From contig CAKOTF010000002.1 of assembly GCA_934120045.1 (NCBI GenBank), positions 62,001 through 126,000 of the forward strand: a stretch of DNA of 64,000 bases. The letters run 5' to 3'. Under the pieces are notes generated by a model. The model ran no database searches. It worked only from the letters and a program-made list of their open reading frames with translations, and was not told the DNA's origin. Shown here in pieces: positions 35,538 to 43,631 of the stretch (position 1 is the stretch's first letter; each line of letters begins with the position of its first letter). The DNA is from an uncultured Clostridia bacterium (lineage in GTDB: Bacteria; Bacillota; Clostridia; TANB77; CAG-508). A program made the position numbers and the translations under genes.

Positions 35538-36224
35538 TTATATATTAACATCTCTTAAAATACACCAAGTTCCATTACTTTCTGGCAAACATTTAAATGT
35601 CATTCCTTCCTTTGTTATTGGATGTTCTATTGTAAGTTCATAAGCCCATAATGCTATTTGTTTTCCTTGCCCTCTTGTTCCATATTTTTGATCTCCAAAT
35701 ATGCTATGTCCTGCATGTGATAATTGTACTCTTATTTGGTGATGTCTGCCTGTATGTAGATTTACTCTTACTAATGATAAATTTTTCACTTCATTATATG
35801 CTAAAACTTCATAATCTAGTTTAGCTAATTTAGCATTTTTCTTATCTTTATTTACAACTTTACTTATATTATTTCTTTCATCTTTATATAAATAATCTTC
35901 TAAAATACCTTTGCTTTGTTCAAATCTTCCATCTACAACAGCTAAATATTTCTTTTTAAATATTTTTTCTCTTACTTGATCACTTAATCTTGATGCCGCT
36001 TTTGATGTTTTCGCAAATACCATGACTCCACCAACGGGTCTATCTAGCCTATGAACTAATCCCAAGTAAACATTTCCTGGTTTGTTATATTTTTCTTTTA
36101 TATATTCTTTTATAATTGTAAGCATATCTATATCTTCAGTTTTGTCTGCTTGTGATGGAATATTTGGTTGTTTTTCTACAACTATTATGTGATTATCTTC
36201 ATATATTACATTTAATTTATTCAT
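35538..36224 (-). CDS. RluA-family pseudouridine synthase
   Basis: 228 residues from the ATG at 36224 behind GGGAG; the frame is open further upstream but overlaps the methyltransferase gene. Isomerises uridine in rRNA or tRNA. The catalytic aspartate lies in GLVHRLDRPVGGVMVFAKT; the family motifs KKKYLAVVDG and VNLHTGRHHQIRVQLSH follow. No S4 domain. One base separates its start from the methyltransferase stop, so the two RNA-modification genes are coupled. Confidence 0.9.
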   Translation of the reverse strand: MNKLNVIYEDNHIIVVEKQPNIPSQADKTEDIDMLTIIKEYIKEKYNKPGNVYLGLVHRLDRPVGGVMVFAKTSKAASRLSDQVREKIFKKKYLAVVDGRFEQSKGILEDYLYKDERNNISKVVNKDKKNAKLAKLDYEVLAYNEVKNLSLVRVNLHTGRHHQIRVQLSHAGHSIFGDQKYGTRGQGKQIALWAYELTIEHPITKEGMTFKCLPESNGTWCILRDVNI

Positions 36225-36225
36225 A

Positions 36226-37089
36226 TTAATTCTCCCAACGACCATATATTCCACAAGGCAACACCAATTTTGAATTTTCCATTGGCAATCCAATTTCTCC
36301 TGAAGAAACTTTTCCATTATGTTCTTTATTAACAGTTAAATTCAATATATTTTCTAACACTTTACTTGAAATTCCTGTAGTATATGAATTTATCAAGAAA
36401 AATAATGGATTATCTGATAATACCTTTGTACATAATTCTACTAAATCATAAATATTATTTTCAAATTGCCAAACTTCTCCATTTGCACCTCTTCCATATG
36501 ATGGTGGATCCATTATTATTGCATCATATTTATTGCCTCTACGTATTTCACGATTAACAAATTTTACAACATCATCTATTATATATCTTACTGGTCTTTC
36601 TGCTAAACCTGATGATGCTATATTTTCTTTTGCCCATGTTACCATTCCTTTTGAACTATCAACATGACAAACTGATGCACCAGCAGATGCACATGCTACT
36701 GTTGCTCCTCCTGTATATGCAAATAAGTTTAATACTTTTATTTCTCTTTTTGAATTTTTGATTTTATCCATCATCCAATCCCAATTAACAGCTTGCTCTG
36801 GGAATAGCCCTGTATGCTTAAATCCCATTGGTTTTATATTAAATGTTAAATCTTTATATTTTATTTGCCATTGTTGTGGCATTTTTTTATTGTATTCCCA
36901 TGTTCCTCCACCTGTTTTACTTCTATGATATGTTGCATTTATATTTTTCCATTTTTCTGGGTATGATTTATCCTTCCATATTATTTGTGGGTCTGGTCTT
37001 GATAATATTACATCTCCCCATTTTTCTAATTTTTGTCCATCTGCCATGTCTAATATTTTATAATCATTCCAATTATTTGCTATATTCAT
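36226..37089 (-). CDS. Class I SAM-dependent methyltransferase (RlmI/PF10672 type)
   Basis: 287 residues from the ATG at 37089 with AAAGGAG upstream; a GTG at 37107 is possible. SAM site VLNLFAYTGGATVACASAGA near 117-135, VDSSKGM at the acidic loop, and the catalytic NPPY-like IMDPPSYGRG. The family methylates rRNA cytosine or related targets. No PUA domain is present. Co-transcribed with the pseudouridine synthase. Confidence 0.85.
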   Translation of the reverse strand: MNIANNWNDYKILDMADGQKLEKWGDVILSRPDPQIIWKDKSYPEKWKNINATYHRSKTGGGTWEYNKKMPQQWQIKYKDLTFNIKPMGFKHTGLFPEQAVNWDWMMDKIKNSKREIKVLNLFAYTGGATVACASAGASVCHVDSSKGMVTWAKENIASSGLAERPVRYIIDDVVKFVNREIRRGNKYDAIIMDPPSYGRGANGEVWQFENNIYDLVELCTKVLSDNPLFFLINSYTTGISSKVLENILNLTVNKEHNGKVSSGEIGLPMENSKLVLPCGIYGRWEN

Positions 37090-37146
37090 ATATTTTCTCC
37101 TTTTCACACGAATTATTATACAACATTTCTATATTTTTTTCAACAA

Positions 37147-37280
37147 GAACAAAGCGACGTAGTCGCCCTTTGTTCTCGCCCGATTTGAGTTTTCGACTAA
37201 AAGGAGAAAATCTCAAAGGGCTAGCGATTGTAGCTTTTATATACTAGGAAGTTCGTAGAACTTTCCTAGTATATAAAAAA
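37147..37280. repeat. Three-hairpin dispersed repeat, copy 2
   Basis: 134 bases, about 95 percent the same as 29793-29926 by eye. All three hairpins are intact; here hairpin A has a full GCGAC/GTCGC inner stem and hairpin C is ATACTAGGAAGTTC with GAACTTTCCTAGTAT. As in copy 1, the right edge runs into the T-run of a minus-strand terminator, and a minus-strand gene starts shortly after the left edge. Confidence 0.85.
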
Positions 37281-37299
37281 CACACAACTAATTAGTGTG
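37275..37299 (-). terminator. Terminator overlapping a stop codon
   Basis: On the minus strand CACAC pairs with GTGTG around a nine-base loop that contains the stop codon of the gene ending at 37288, then six T that join repeat copy 2. Confidence 0.65.
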
Positions 37300-37701
37300 C
37301 TTTCTTCTAAAAAATTTCAATATTTTCTTTATAAAATTTAATACCTTATTTTCTTTATAAATAACTAATTGATTTTCAATTTGAGAATTTTTCACTTCTT
37401 CTATACTATTTTCATTTTCAATTTTTTCATAATTATTATCATTTTCAAGCATGTCTCTAAATTTTTTTTGTTGTTCTTTATTTGAAAAATATTTATAATT
37501 AATTATTTGTAAAAATGCCTTTGTTTCATTTTTCAAATCTTGTTCAGCTAAACTTTTATCAGTTGTAAGATTTACTTTATAAAATAATGATTTATTATTT
37601 TTAAAAAATTCAAATACAGATTGTGGTATTTTTTCTTTATCTGATGGTTGTAAATTTTCTAATATAAAATCTACTTCTGAACATGCTTCAGCAAACTCCA
37701 T
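37288..37701 (-). CDS. Unknown small charged protein
   Basis: 137 residues, lysine/asparagine-rich. The N-terminus (FAEACSEVDFILENLQPSDK) and the KIPQSVFEFFKNN segment look like a small helical fold; the C-terminus is basic (KKILKFFRRKHT). No recognised domain or signal peptide. It lies 13 bases after the transglutaminase-like gene, so it is likely a partner in the same operon. Confidence 0.6.
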   Translation of the reverse strand: MEFAEACSEVDFILENLQPSDKEKIPQSVFEFFKNNKSLFYKVNLTTDKSLAEQDLKNETKAFLQIINYKYFSNKEQQKKFRDMLENDNNYEKIENENSIEEVKNSQIENQLVIYKENKVLNFIKKILKFFRRKHTN

Positions 37702-37714
37702 TCTCTTTTCTCCT

Positions 37715-39088
37715 TTATCTTGAGTTATTCTCTAAATTATTATCTTTTTGTTTTTTATTATTTGGTTCTTCAATTTGATTTTTATGTGATAGATTTCTAG
37801 TTTTTTCCTTTATCCAAGCAAATGCTTTTTTTAAAATACTTGTTTTCTCTTGTTCTGGTAACTGCACTGCAACTAAATCACTAGCTTTAAAAAATCTACG
37901 ATTATATCTAGTAATAGTAGCTTCTTGATCTACTGTTCTTTGCATTTGTCTTACTCGTTCGTTTACAAATTCTGAAATAATACTGTCTAATGCCATTTCC
38001 GAATTTAAATTTTGTAATATATTATCTCTTGCATTTCCGTCTCTCGTAAAATTCATAGCAATTCCTGTCTTTACATATCTTATAACAGCATTCTCTGCAT
38101 GCATACTTCCATATTTATGTACTGTCTTTATTGTTGAATCTCCTAATACATCATATATTCTTCCTTCTGTACAATTTAAGACATAATTTTCAGACATATA
38201 TTTAATCATATCATCAACTGTAATTTTTTCAACTATGTTGTCTCTCGCTCCTTCATCTCTTGTAAACACTCTCACATTTCCTTCTGTTATATATTTTTTC
38301 AAACAATTCTTCATATGTTCAATTGTCTTTCCTGTTCCAAACATTTGTTGATCTTTTTTAAAAGTTTTTTCAAATGCAAAATCCATTGCATTCCTTTTTT
38401 CCCATTCTGAGATTTGGCTCTTATCTCTTTTTTCGTTTGATATATCTACTGCTTCAACATCTTGTTTTCTTAGCAAATTATATTTGTACTTAATTTCATC
38501 ATTATCTGTTGAATGAAATTTAAAAAAATTAGAATCTGCACCAAAATATTTAAAATCTTGTGTTCCTCTTTGCAAATTAGCAGAATACCACGTCAAATCA
38601 ATTGGAATAGTCTTATCAGACAATTTTAAAACATTCCATGCATGTTTTTCTATATCTCCAGGAGTTCCTGCAACCCCTCTCATATAATCACATTGAATTC
38701 CTTGTCTATCCATCATTTCTTTAAAAATTAAGGAATACCCTGCACATATTGCTTTTCCTGTTATTAGTCCTGTTAAATTTGAACAATTTCCACTTACATA
38801 CTTAGATCTGTCATATTCATATTCCATACTTTTTCCAAGTACCATAAATATATATTTGGATTTTTGTATATCATCCCACTTGGGATTAATTTTACTTTCT
38901 ATTTTTTTCATTTGCTGAATAATTTGTTTTAAAGTTTTGGCAGTATATGTTGTTCTTGATATATAATGATTATTGTTATACTTACTTTTTCCTTTTAATC
39001 CTCCCTCAACTCTTATTAACTCATCATCTCTTATTCTACTCAAATCAAATTTTTCTTCTAATTCTTTTGTATTTGCGACTACAATCAT
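37715..39088 (-). CDS. Transglutaminase-like (papain-fold) protein with C-terminal internal repeat
   Basis: 457 residues, no signal peptide. The catalytic triad is visible: Cys in GKAICAGYSLIFKEMM (about 113), His in EKHAWNVLKL (about 149) and Asp in IPIDLTWYS (about 164). Residues about 270-360 hold two related segments, VFTRDEGARDNIVEKI and NFTRDGNARDNILQNL, spaced about 75 residues apart. The C-terminus is basic. Bacterial members act as proteases or cross-linking enzymes; no target is known here. Part of an operon with a leucine-rich-repeat protein upstream, three bases away. Confidence 0.7.
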   Translation of the reverse strand: MIVVANTKELEEKFDLSRIRDDELIRVEGGLKGKSKYNNNHYISRTTYTAKTLKQIIQQMKKIESKINPKWDDIQKSKYIFMVLGKSMEYEYDRSKYVSGNCSNLTGLITGKAICAGYSLIFKEMMDRQGIQCDYMRGVAGTPGDIEKHAWNVLKLSDKTIPIDLTWYSANLQRGTQDFKYFGADSNFFKFHSTDNDEIKYKYNLLRKQDVEAVDISNEKRDKSQISEWEKRNAMDFAFEKTFKKDQQMFGTGKTIEHMKNCLKKYITEGNVRVFTRDEGARDNIVEKITVDDMIKYMSENYVLNCTEGRIYDVLGDSTIKTVHKYGSMHAENAVIRYVKTGIAMNFTRDGNARDNILQNLNSEMALDSIISEFVNERVRQMQRTVDQEATITRYNRRFFKASDLVAVQLPEQEKTSILKKAFAWIKEKTRNLSHKNQIEEPNNKKQKDNNLENNSR

Positions 39089-39091
39089 TTT

Positions 39092-39784
39092 TTACTCCTT
39101 ATATTCATATATACCATCCAGCATTATTTTTATTTTTCTATTTTTTAATTCTTTTAAACTTTTTTCAACTTTATCAACATCATTATCACAAACTGATATT
39201 TCATTTAAATTTTTGTATTTTGATAATATATTTAAATCTAACTTATCAATTCCCATAAGTGATAATTTTTCTATTTTTAATGGTTCATCTATTTTTTCCA
39301 TTTCAAATCCATTTACATTTTCAATTGATAATTCTTTTAAATTTTTTAACTCTTCTATAAAGTCAAAATTATTCAAATTTATATTAATTAATTTTAATGA
39401 TTCTATATTAATTAATTTGGTTATATTTTCAAAATCAATAATTTCAGTGTTATTTATTGTTAATTCTTTTACATTTTCTAAATATTTTATTCCATTTACT
39501 TCACAATTATTAAAACCAACTTTTTTTACTTTTCTTAATAATTGCATATCTTCTAATTTTAATCCTAAATTTTTTATTGTTATTTCTTCTAAATTTGGAA
39601 ATAAGGATATTTCTTCAATATATACTTTATTATATTCACCTAATATATCTTCACTATTTAATACTATTTCTTTAACTTCATCTAAATCTTTTTTTGTAAT
39701 ATTTTCTTTATTCAATATTACTTCTATATAATTTTTTAATAATATATTTTTTATTAGTGGTTTTTCTATATCTTCCATTTTCAA
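39092..39784 (-). CDS. Leucine-rich-repeat protein
   Basis: 230 residues, no signal peptide. At least seven degenerate leucine-rich repeats with the xLxxLxIxN pattern (LEEITIKNLGLKLEDM, VKELTINNTEI, IESLKLININL, LKELSIENVNG, IEKLSLMGID, LNEISVCDND). A protein-binding scaffold in the cytoplasm. Encoded between a patatin-like lipase and a transglutaminase-like gene, so it may recognise a partner for them (inference). Confidence 0.7.
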   Translation of the reverse strand: MKMEDIEKPLIKNILLKNYIEVILNKENITKKDLDEVKEIVLNSEDILGEYNKVYIEEISLFPNLEEITIKNLGLKLEDMQLLRKVKKVGFNNCEVNGIKYLENVKELTINNTEIIDFENITKLINIESLKLININLNNFDFIEELKNLKELSIENVNGFEMEKIDEPLKIEKLSLMGIDKLDLNILSKYKNLNEISVCDNDVDKVEKSLKELKNRKIKIMLDGIYEYKE

Positions 39785-39845
39785 CCTTTTCTCCTTAGTC
39801 TTATTCTTTTTTAATATATCATATGTTAACTAATTTGTAAATAAT

Positions 39846-40694
39846 CTAATTGTTGGAAATATACTTTTTAGCTTGACTATATCCTTGTTTATATAATTCA
39901 TAAATATTTTCAGAATCTAACAAAGATGTTTTTTCTAAATTAATTGTTATCAATTTATCAATTCCATCTTTTTCATATGACGATAATTCTCTTCCTTGTA
40001 ATTCCATCGCTCTAGTTGCAACTTCTATAATATTTTTACAACATTCTTTTTTATGAATTGTTTCAAAACATATTCCTATAACTTCATTTGCTCCAATATC
40101 TCTCAAACACTTCCAAGGTAAATTTTCACGTGTTCCTCCATCTATTAATTGTATTTTTTCAAACTTACAAGGAGAAAATACTACTGGAAAACTGCAACTT
40201 CCTCTTACAGCTGTACTTATAGGTATATCTGTTATATATTGAGTATCATCTAATAATTGTGTTCTATTTTCATTAGATGATGCAATATATACAGTTCCTG
40301 TTTGTAAATCTACCATGGAAATAAATAATGGCATTTTTATTTGATTTATATTTTCTACATGACTTTTTCTACATATTTCGCTCATTATTTTTTCAATACT
40401 TTTTCCTCTATTTAAACCATCAATTACTAATTCACCTTTAAATAATAATCCAAAAATTAATTTGAATATTTGCTTCCATTCTGCATATTTTATTTTTTTA
40501 TAATATTTTTGAAACATTTTCCACATTTCATCACTATTATATCCAAGTGCATATAATGTTGCTATAATACTTCCAGATGATGCACCAGATACACAATCAA
40601 ATTTTATATTTTTTTCTTCCAATGCTTTAAGTGCACCTATGTGTGATGCGGCTTTTATTCCTCCTCCACAAAAACATAACCCTCTCATTTTCAA
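39846..40694 (-). CDS. Patatin-like phospholipase
   Basis: 282 residues. Oxyanion motif CGGGIKAASHIG near residues 9-20, nucleophile elbow GASSGS near 37-42 with serine as nucleophile, and the catalytic aspartate in IDGGTREN near 185. A Ser-Asp dyad lipid hydrolase. It starts with TTG six bases after AGGAGG (or ATG two codons later) and has no signal peptide, so it acts inside the cell or on its own membrane. First gene before the LRR and transglutaminase genes, 61 bases away. Confidence 0.88.
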   Translation of the reverse strand: MKMRGLCFCGGGIKAASHIGALKALEEKNIKFDCVSGASSGSIIATLYALGYNSDEMWKMFQKYYKKIKYAEWKQIFKLIFGLLFKGELVIDGLNRGKSIEKIMSEICRKSHVENINQIKMPLFISMVDLQTGTVYIASSNENRTQLLDDTQYITDIPISTAVRGSCSFPVVFSPCKFEKIQLIDGGTRENLPWKCLRDIGANEVIGICFETIHKKECCKNIIEVATRAMELQGRELSSYEKDGIDKLITINLEKTSLLDSENIYELYKQGYSQAKKYISNN

Positions 40695-40730
40695 CTTTAT
40701 CCTCCTAAAATATTTTATGCCTTAATAAAA

Positions 40731-40779
40731 ATAAAGTGAGCACTATTTTTCGATAAATTATTATCAAAAAATAATGCTC
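40731..40779 (-). terminator. Terminator of the MazG-like gene
   Basis: On the minus strand GAGCATTATTTTTTGATAA pairs with TTATCGAAAAATAGTGCTC (two mismatches), then a T-rich run. Confidence 0.8.
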
Positions 40780-40785
40780 TTATAT

Positions 40786-41085
40786 TTATGTTTTGTGTAC
40801 ACGGTGACCTAATTCATTGGTAACACATTCTCTGTTTTCATTGATTTTTTCTTTTCTTTCAATTTCTTTTTGAAGATCAATGCCTTTCATCTCAGCAATT
40901 CCCAACAGGAAAATTGCTACGTCAGCAAGTTCTTCTGCAAATGTGTCTTTTCCTCTGAACCAAGCATCATATGCTTCTCCAACTTCTGCAATAAGATGGC
41001 AAAATTCTTCATTCATATCTGTTGTGTTAAAACCATGCCGTTTTTTGTTTTCAAAAATTTCTTTTTGCAGTTCTTGTAAAGTCAT
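40786..41085 (-). CDS. MazG-like nucleotide pyrophosphohydrolase
   Basis: 99 residues from the ATG at 41085 behind GGGGGTAA; an ATG at 41103 lacks a site. The all-alpha NTP-pyrophosphatase motif is visible: EEFCHLIAEVGEAYDAW followed by EELADVAIFLLGIAEMKGID, giving the EExxE and ExxD metal ligands. Probably clears non-canonical dNTPs. Single gene between terminators. Confidence 0.85.
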   Translation of the reverse strand: MTLQELQKEIFENKKRHGFNTTDMNEEFCHLIAEVGEAYDAWFRGKDTFAEELADVAIFLLGIAEMKGIDLQKEIERKEKINENRECVTNELGHRVHKT

Positions 41086-41171
41086 ATAAGTTACCCCCTT
41101 CAAAAACTTTGTGGAACTTCCAACTCACATATTTAATTTATCACTTTTCTATTTCTATGTCAATCTAATTT

Positions 41172-41297
41172 TTATATTGTTGCTAATTTTACTCCAACTC
41201 TTATCAATTCATAAATCATAACAAAATTAGCAATTGATAGTGCAATAAATGTAGCCATAAAAAAAGAAAGCATCTTATGTTTTTTCAAAAATTTCAT
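41172..41297 (-). CDS. Small single-pass membrane protein, 41 residues
   Basis: ATG at 41297 follows a GGGAGG site at ideal distance and the frame ends with TAA at 41172. Product begins MKFLKKHKMLSFFMATFIAL, with a basic N-terminus and one membrane helix at about 10-31. It is too short for most gene finders and no family is recognised. The good ribosome-binding site and clean hydrophobic pattern support translation. Confidence 0.55.
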   Translation of the reverse strand: MKFLKKHKMLSFFMATFIALSIANFVMIYELIRVGVKLATI

Positions 41298-41401
41298 ATA
41301 CAAACCTCCCAAAATACTTGTCCTTAATATGTATATGTAAATATTCTCAAAATATTCATAATCTACTTTCTATTTTCATCGCAATATGTTACAAATTTTT
41401 A

Positions 41402-43192
41402 TTAATTTAATTGTTGTAATATATTTTTTGCCAATTCTTCATTAATTCCATTTACTTTTACAATTTCTTCTATTGAAGAATTTCTAATTTTTTCAACACT
41501 GCCAAAATATTTTAATAATGCTTTTTTCTTTGCTTCCCCAATTCCTTTTATATCATCTAATTCTGATTTTGTTATCGATTCATCTCTTAATTTTCTATGA
41601 TAAGAAATTGCTGTATCATGTACTTCATCTTGAAATTTTGTAATTAAGTTCATTAAATTTTCTGATATTTCAAATTCTTGTCTTTGCTCATTTATTAATG
41701 CTCTTGTTTGGTGTTTATCATTTTTTACCATACCAAATACAGGAATATCTAATTCTAATGCTTTTACAGTCTGTTTTATTGCTCTTATTTGTGTAATTCC
41801 TCCATCTGCAAATATCGCATCTGGTAACTTACCAAAACTTGATGAATTACTATTGTCAATTGAGTGTTTTAACCTACGTGTTACTACTTCTTGCATACAT
41901 TTTGGATCATCTTGTGTCAATACCGTTTTTATTTTAAATCTTCTTGACATGTTTCTTTTTATTGTTCCATCAACCATTACACACATTCCAGCTACCATAT
42001 ATTCTCCCGAAATGTTTGATATATCAAATGTTTCAATTTTTCTTGGTAATTTGTCTAATCCCAATACTTCTTTTAATTCAACTAAAATTTCGCTTCTATC
42101 TCTTTCCTTATTTTCAAGAGTAATTTTGGCATTATTATCAGCCATTTCTACAAATCTTAATTTTTCACCTTTTTTAGGTGCTTTTATTTCTACCTTTCTT
42201 CCAGCTTCTTTGCTTAACCATTGTTCTATTGCTTGTTGATCTTCTAGTTCTTCCCTTACCATTATTTTGTTAGGTAAATTTTGACTATCTATATAATATT
42301 GTTTTATAAATCCTGAAATTATTTCTTTGTCTTCCATTTCTCTTATGTCTTGGAAAAAATAATGTTCTCTTCCTACCATTTTGCTTCCTCTAACAAAAAA
42401 TATTTCAACACATACCTCAATTTCAGATTTTGCAATTCCTATTACATCTATATTATTTTCTGTTATATTTGATACCTTTTGTTTTTCATTAACCCTTTGT
42501 ATAGCTAACATTCTATCTCTTATATATGCTGCTTGTTCAAAGTTCATTTTACTTGACTCTTCAATCATTTGTTTTTCAAGTTCTTTTAATACTTTATCAA
42601 TTTTTCCATCAAGAATGTCTATTATTTCATCAATTTGTTTTCTGTAATCTTCTTTTGAAACATATCCCATACAAGGACCTAAACATCTATTTATATGATA
42701 ATTTAAACAAGCTCTTGTTTCAGATCTAAAGTTTTTACATTGTCTAATTTTATATTTTTGTTTTATAAAATCAAGCATTTCTTTTGCAGCTCCAGGATTT
42801 GCATATGGTCCAAAATATTTTGAACCATCATTTATTATTTTTCTTGTTATTGTTACATTTGGATAATCTGATTTTATATCTATCTTTATATATGGATATG
42901 TCTTATCATCTTTTAATAATACATTAAATTTAGGTCTATTTTTCTTTATTAAATTACATTCTAATATTAATGCTTCTGCTTCATTATCAACAACTATATA
43001 TTCAAAATGGTCTATTAATGATACCATTCTTTTTATTCTTTCAGTTTTGTCTGTTTTTCTAAAATAAGATTTCACTCTTCTTTTAAGATTAACTGCTTTT
43101 CCTACATATATTATTTTGTCGTCTACATCATGCATTATATATACTCCAGGTTTATCTGGTAACATTTTTAGTTGTTCTTCTATGTTAAACAT
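41402..43192 (-). CDS. uvrC: Excinuclease ABC subunit C
   Basis: 596 residues, complete. Makes both incisions in nucleotide-excision repair. GIY-YIG nuclease at the N-terminus (LPDKPGVYIMHDVDDKIIYVGKAVNL), UvrB-binding UVR motif (EKQMIEESSKMNFEQAAYIR near 200), RNase-H-like nuclease with IETFDISNISGEYMVAGMCV and LPDAIFADGGITQI, and the C-terminal helix-hairpin-helix pair. Confidence 0.96.
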   Translation of the reverse strand: MFNIEEQLKMLPDKPGVYIMHDVDDKIIYVGKAVNLKRRVKSYFRKTDKTERIKRMVSLIDHFEYIVVDNEAEALILECNLIKKNRPKFNVLLKDDKTYPYIKIDIKSDYPNVTITRKIINDGSKYFGPYANPGAAKEMLDFIKQKYKIRQCKNFRSETRACLNYHINRCLGPCMGYVSKEDYRKQIDEIIDILDGKIDKVLKELEKQMIEESSKMNFEQAAYIRDRMLAIQRVNEKQKVSNITENNIDVIGIAKSEIEVCVEIFFVRGSKMVGREHYFFQDIREMEDKEIISGFIKQYYIDSQNLPNKIMVREELEDQQAIEQWLSKEAGRKVEIKAPKKGEKLRFVEMADNNAKITLENKERDRSEILVELKEVLGLDKLPRKIETFDISNISGEYMVAGMCVMVDGTIKRNMSRRFKIKTVLTQDDPKCMQEVVTRRLKHSIDNSNSSSFGKLPDAIFADGGITQIRAIKQTVKALELDIPVFGMVKNDKHQTRALINEQRQEFEISENLMNLITKFQDEVHDTAISYHRKLRDESITKSELDDIKGIGEAKKKALLKYFGSVEKIRNSSIEEIVKVNGINEELAKNILQQLN

Positions 43193-43218
43193 TCTTTTCC
43201 TTTCTAAAATTTAAAATA

Positions 43219-43521
43219 TTATACATTCCAATTTATTACTCTGTTTCCATATTGTGCACCCCATGGTGCACCAGGAATTCTATTTACAGTGCCTTTTATA
43301 TTAATATCTATTAAATTCCCACAATATACAAATACGTCTGATCCTATTGAAGTTACACTTTGAGGAATTGTAATTTTTTTTAAAGAAATACAACTCTCAA
43401 ATGCTCCTGCACCAATTGTTTTAACACTATCTGGTATTTCTATACTTGTTAAATTAGTACACCCACGAAATGCCCTTTTTCCTATACTTGTTACTGTATT
43501 AGGAATTTTTATCTTTCCCAT
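43219..43521 (-). pseudogene. Fragment of BspA-type leucine-rich-repeat surface protein
   Basis: 100 residues with three LRR_5 (BspA) repeats: VTSIGKRAFRGCTNLTSIEI, VKTIGAGAFESCISLKKITI and VTSIGSDVFVYCGNLIDINI, then an APWGAQYGNRVINWN end, a usual close of such proteins. It has no signal peptide and no convincing ribosome-binding site, so I take it as the preserved 3' end of a lost larger gene. A short expressed protein cannot be excluded. Confidence 0.6.
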
Positions 43522-43596
43522 TTAATCTTTTGAATATTTACCACGATTATATTATATTTAATCTTAAAAATCAACAATATATACAATTTAAATACA

Positions 43597-43630
43597 TAAA
43601 AAAACACATACCAAACGTATGTGTTTTTTT
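43597..43630 (-). terminator. Terminator of thrS
   Basis: AAAAAACACATA pairs with TATGTGTTTTTT around a seven-base loop; T-run on the minus strand. Confidence 0.85.
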
Positions 43631-43631
43631 A

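Noticed and set aside
38947..39731. A 252-residue plus-strand open frame opposite the LRR and transglutaminase genes
   Set aside because: Composition (serine, phenylalanine, isoleucine) and lack of a start signal fit a shadow of the real minus-strand genes with clear motifs.
43219..43521. Complete secreted BspA-like protein
   Set aside because: No signal peptide, no ribosome-binding site and only three repeats, so a gene remnant is more likely.
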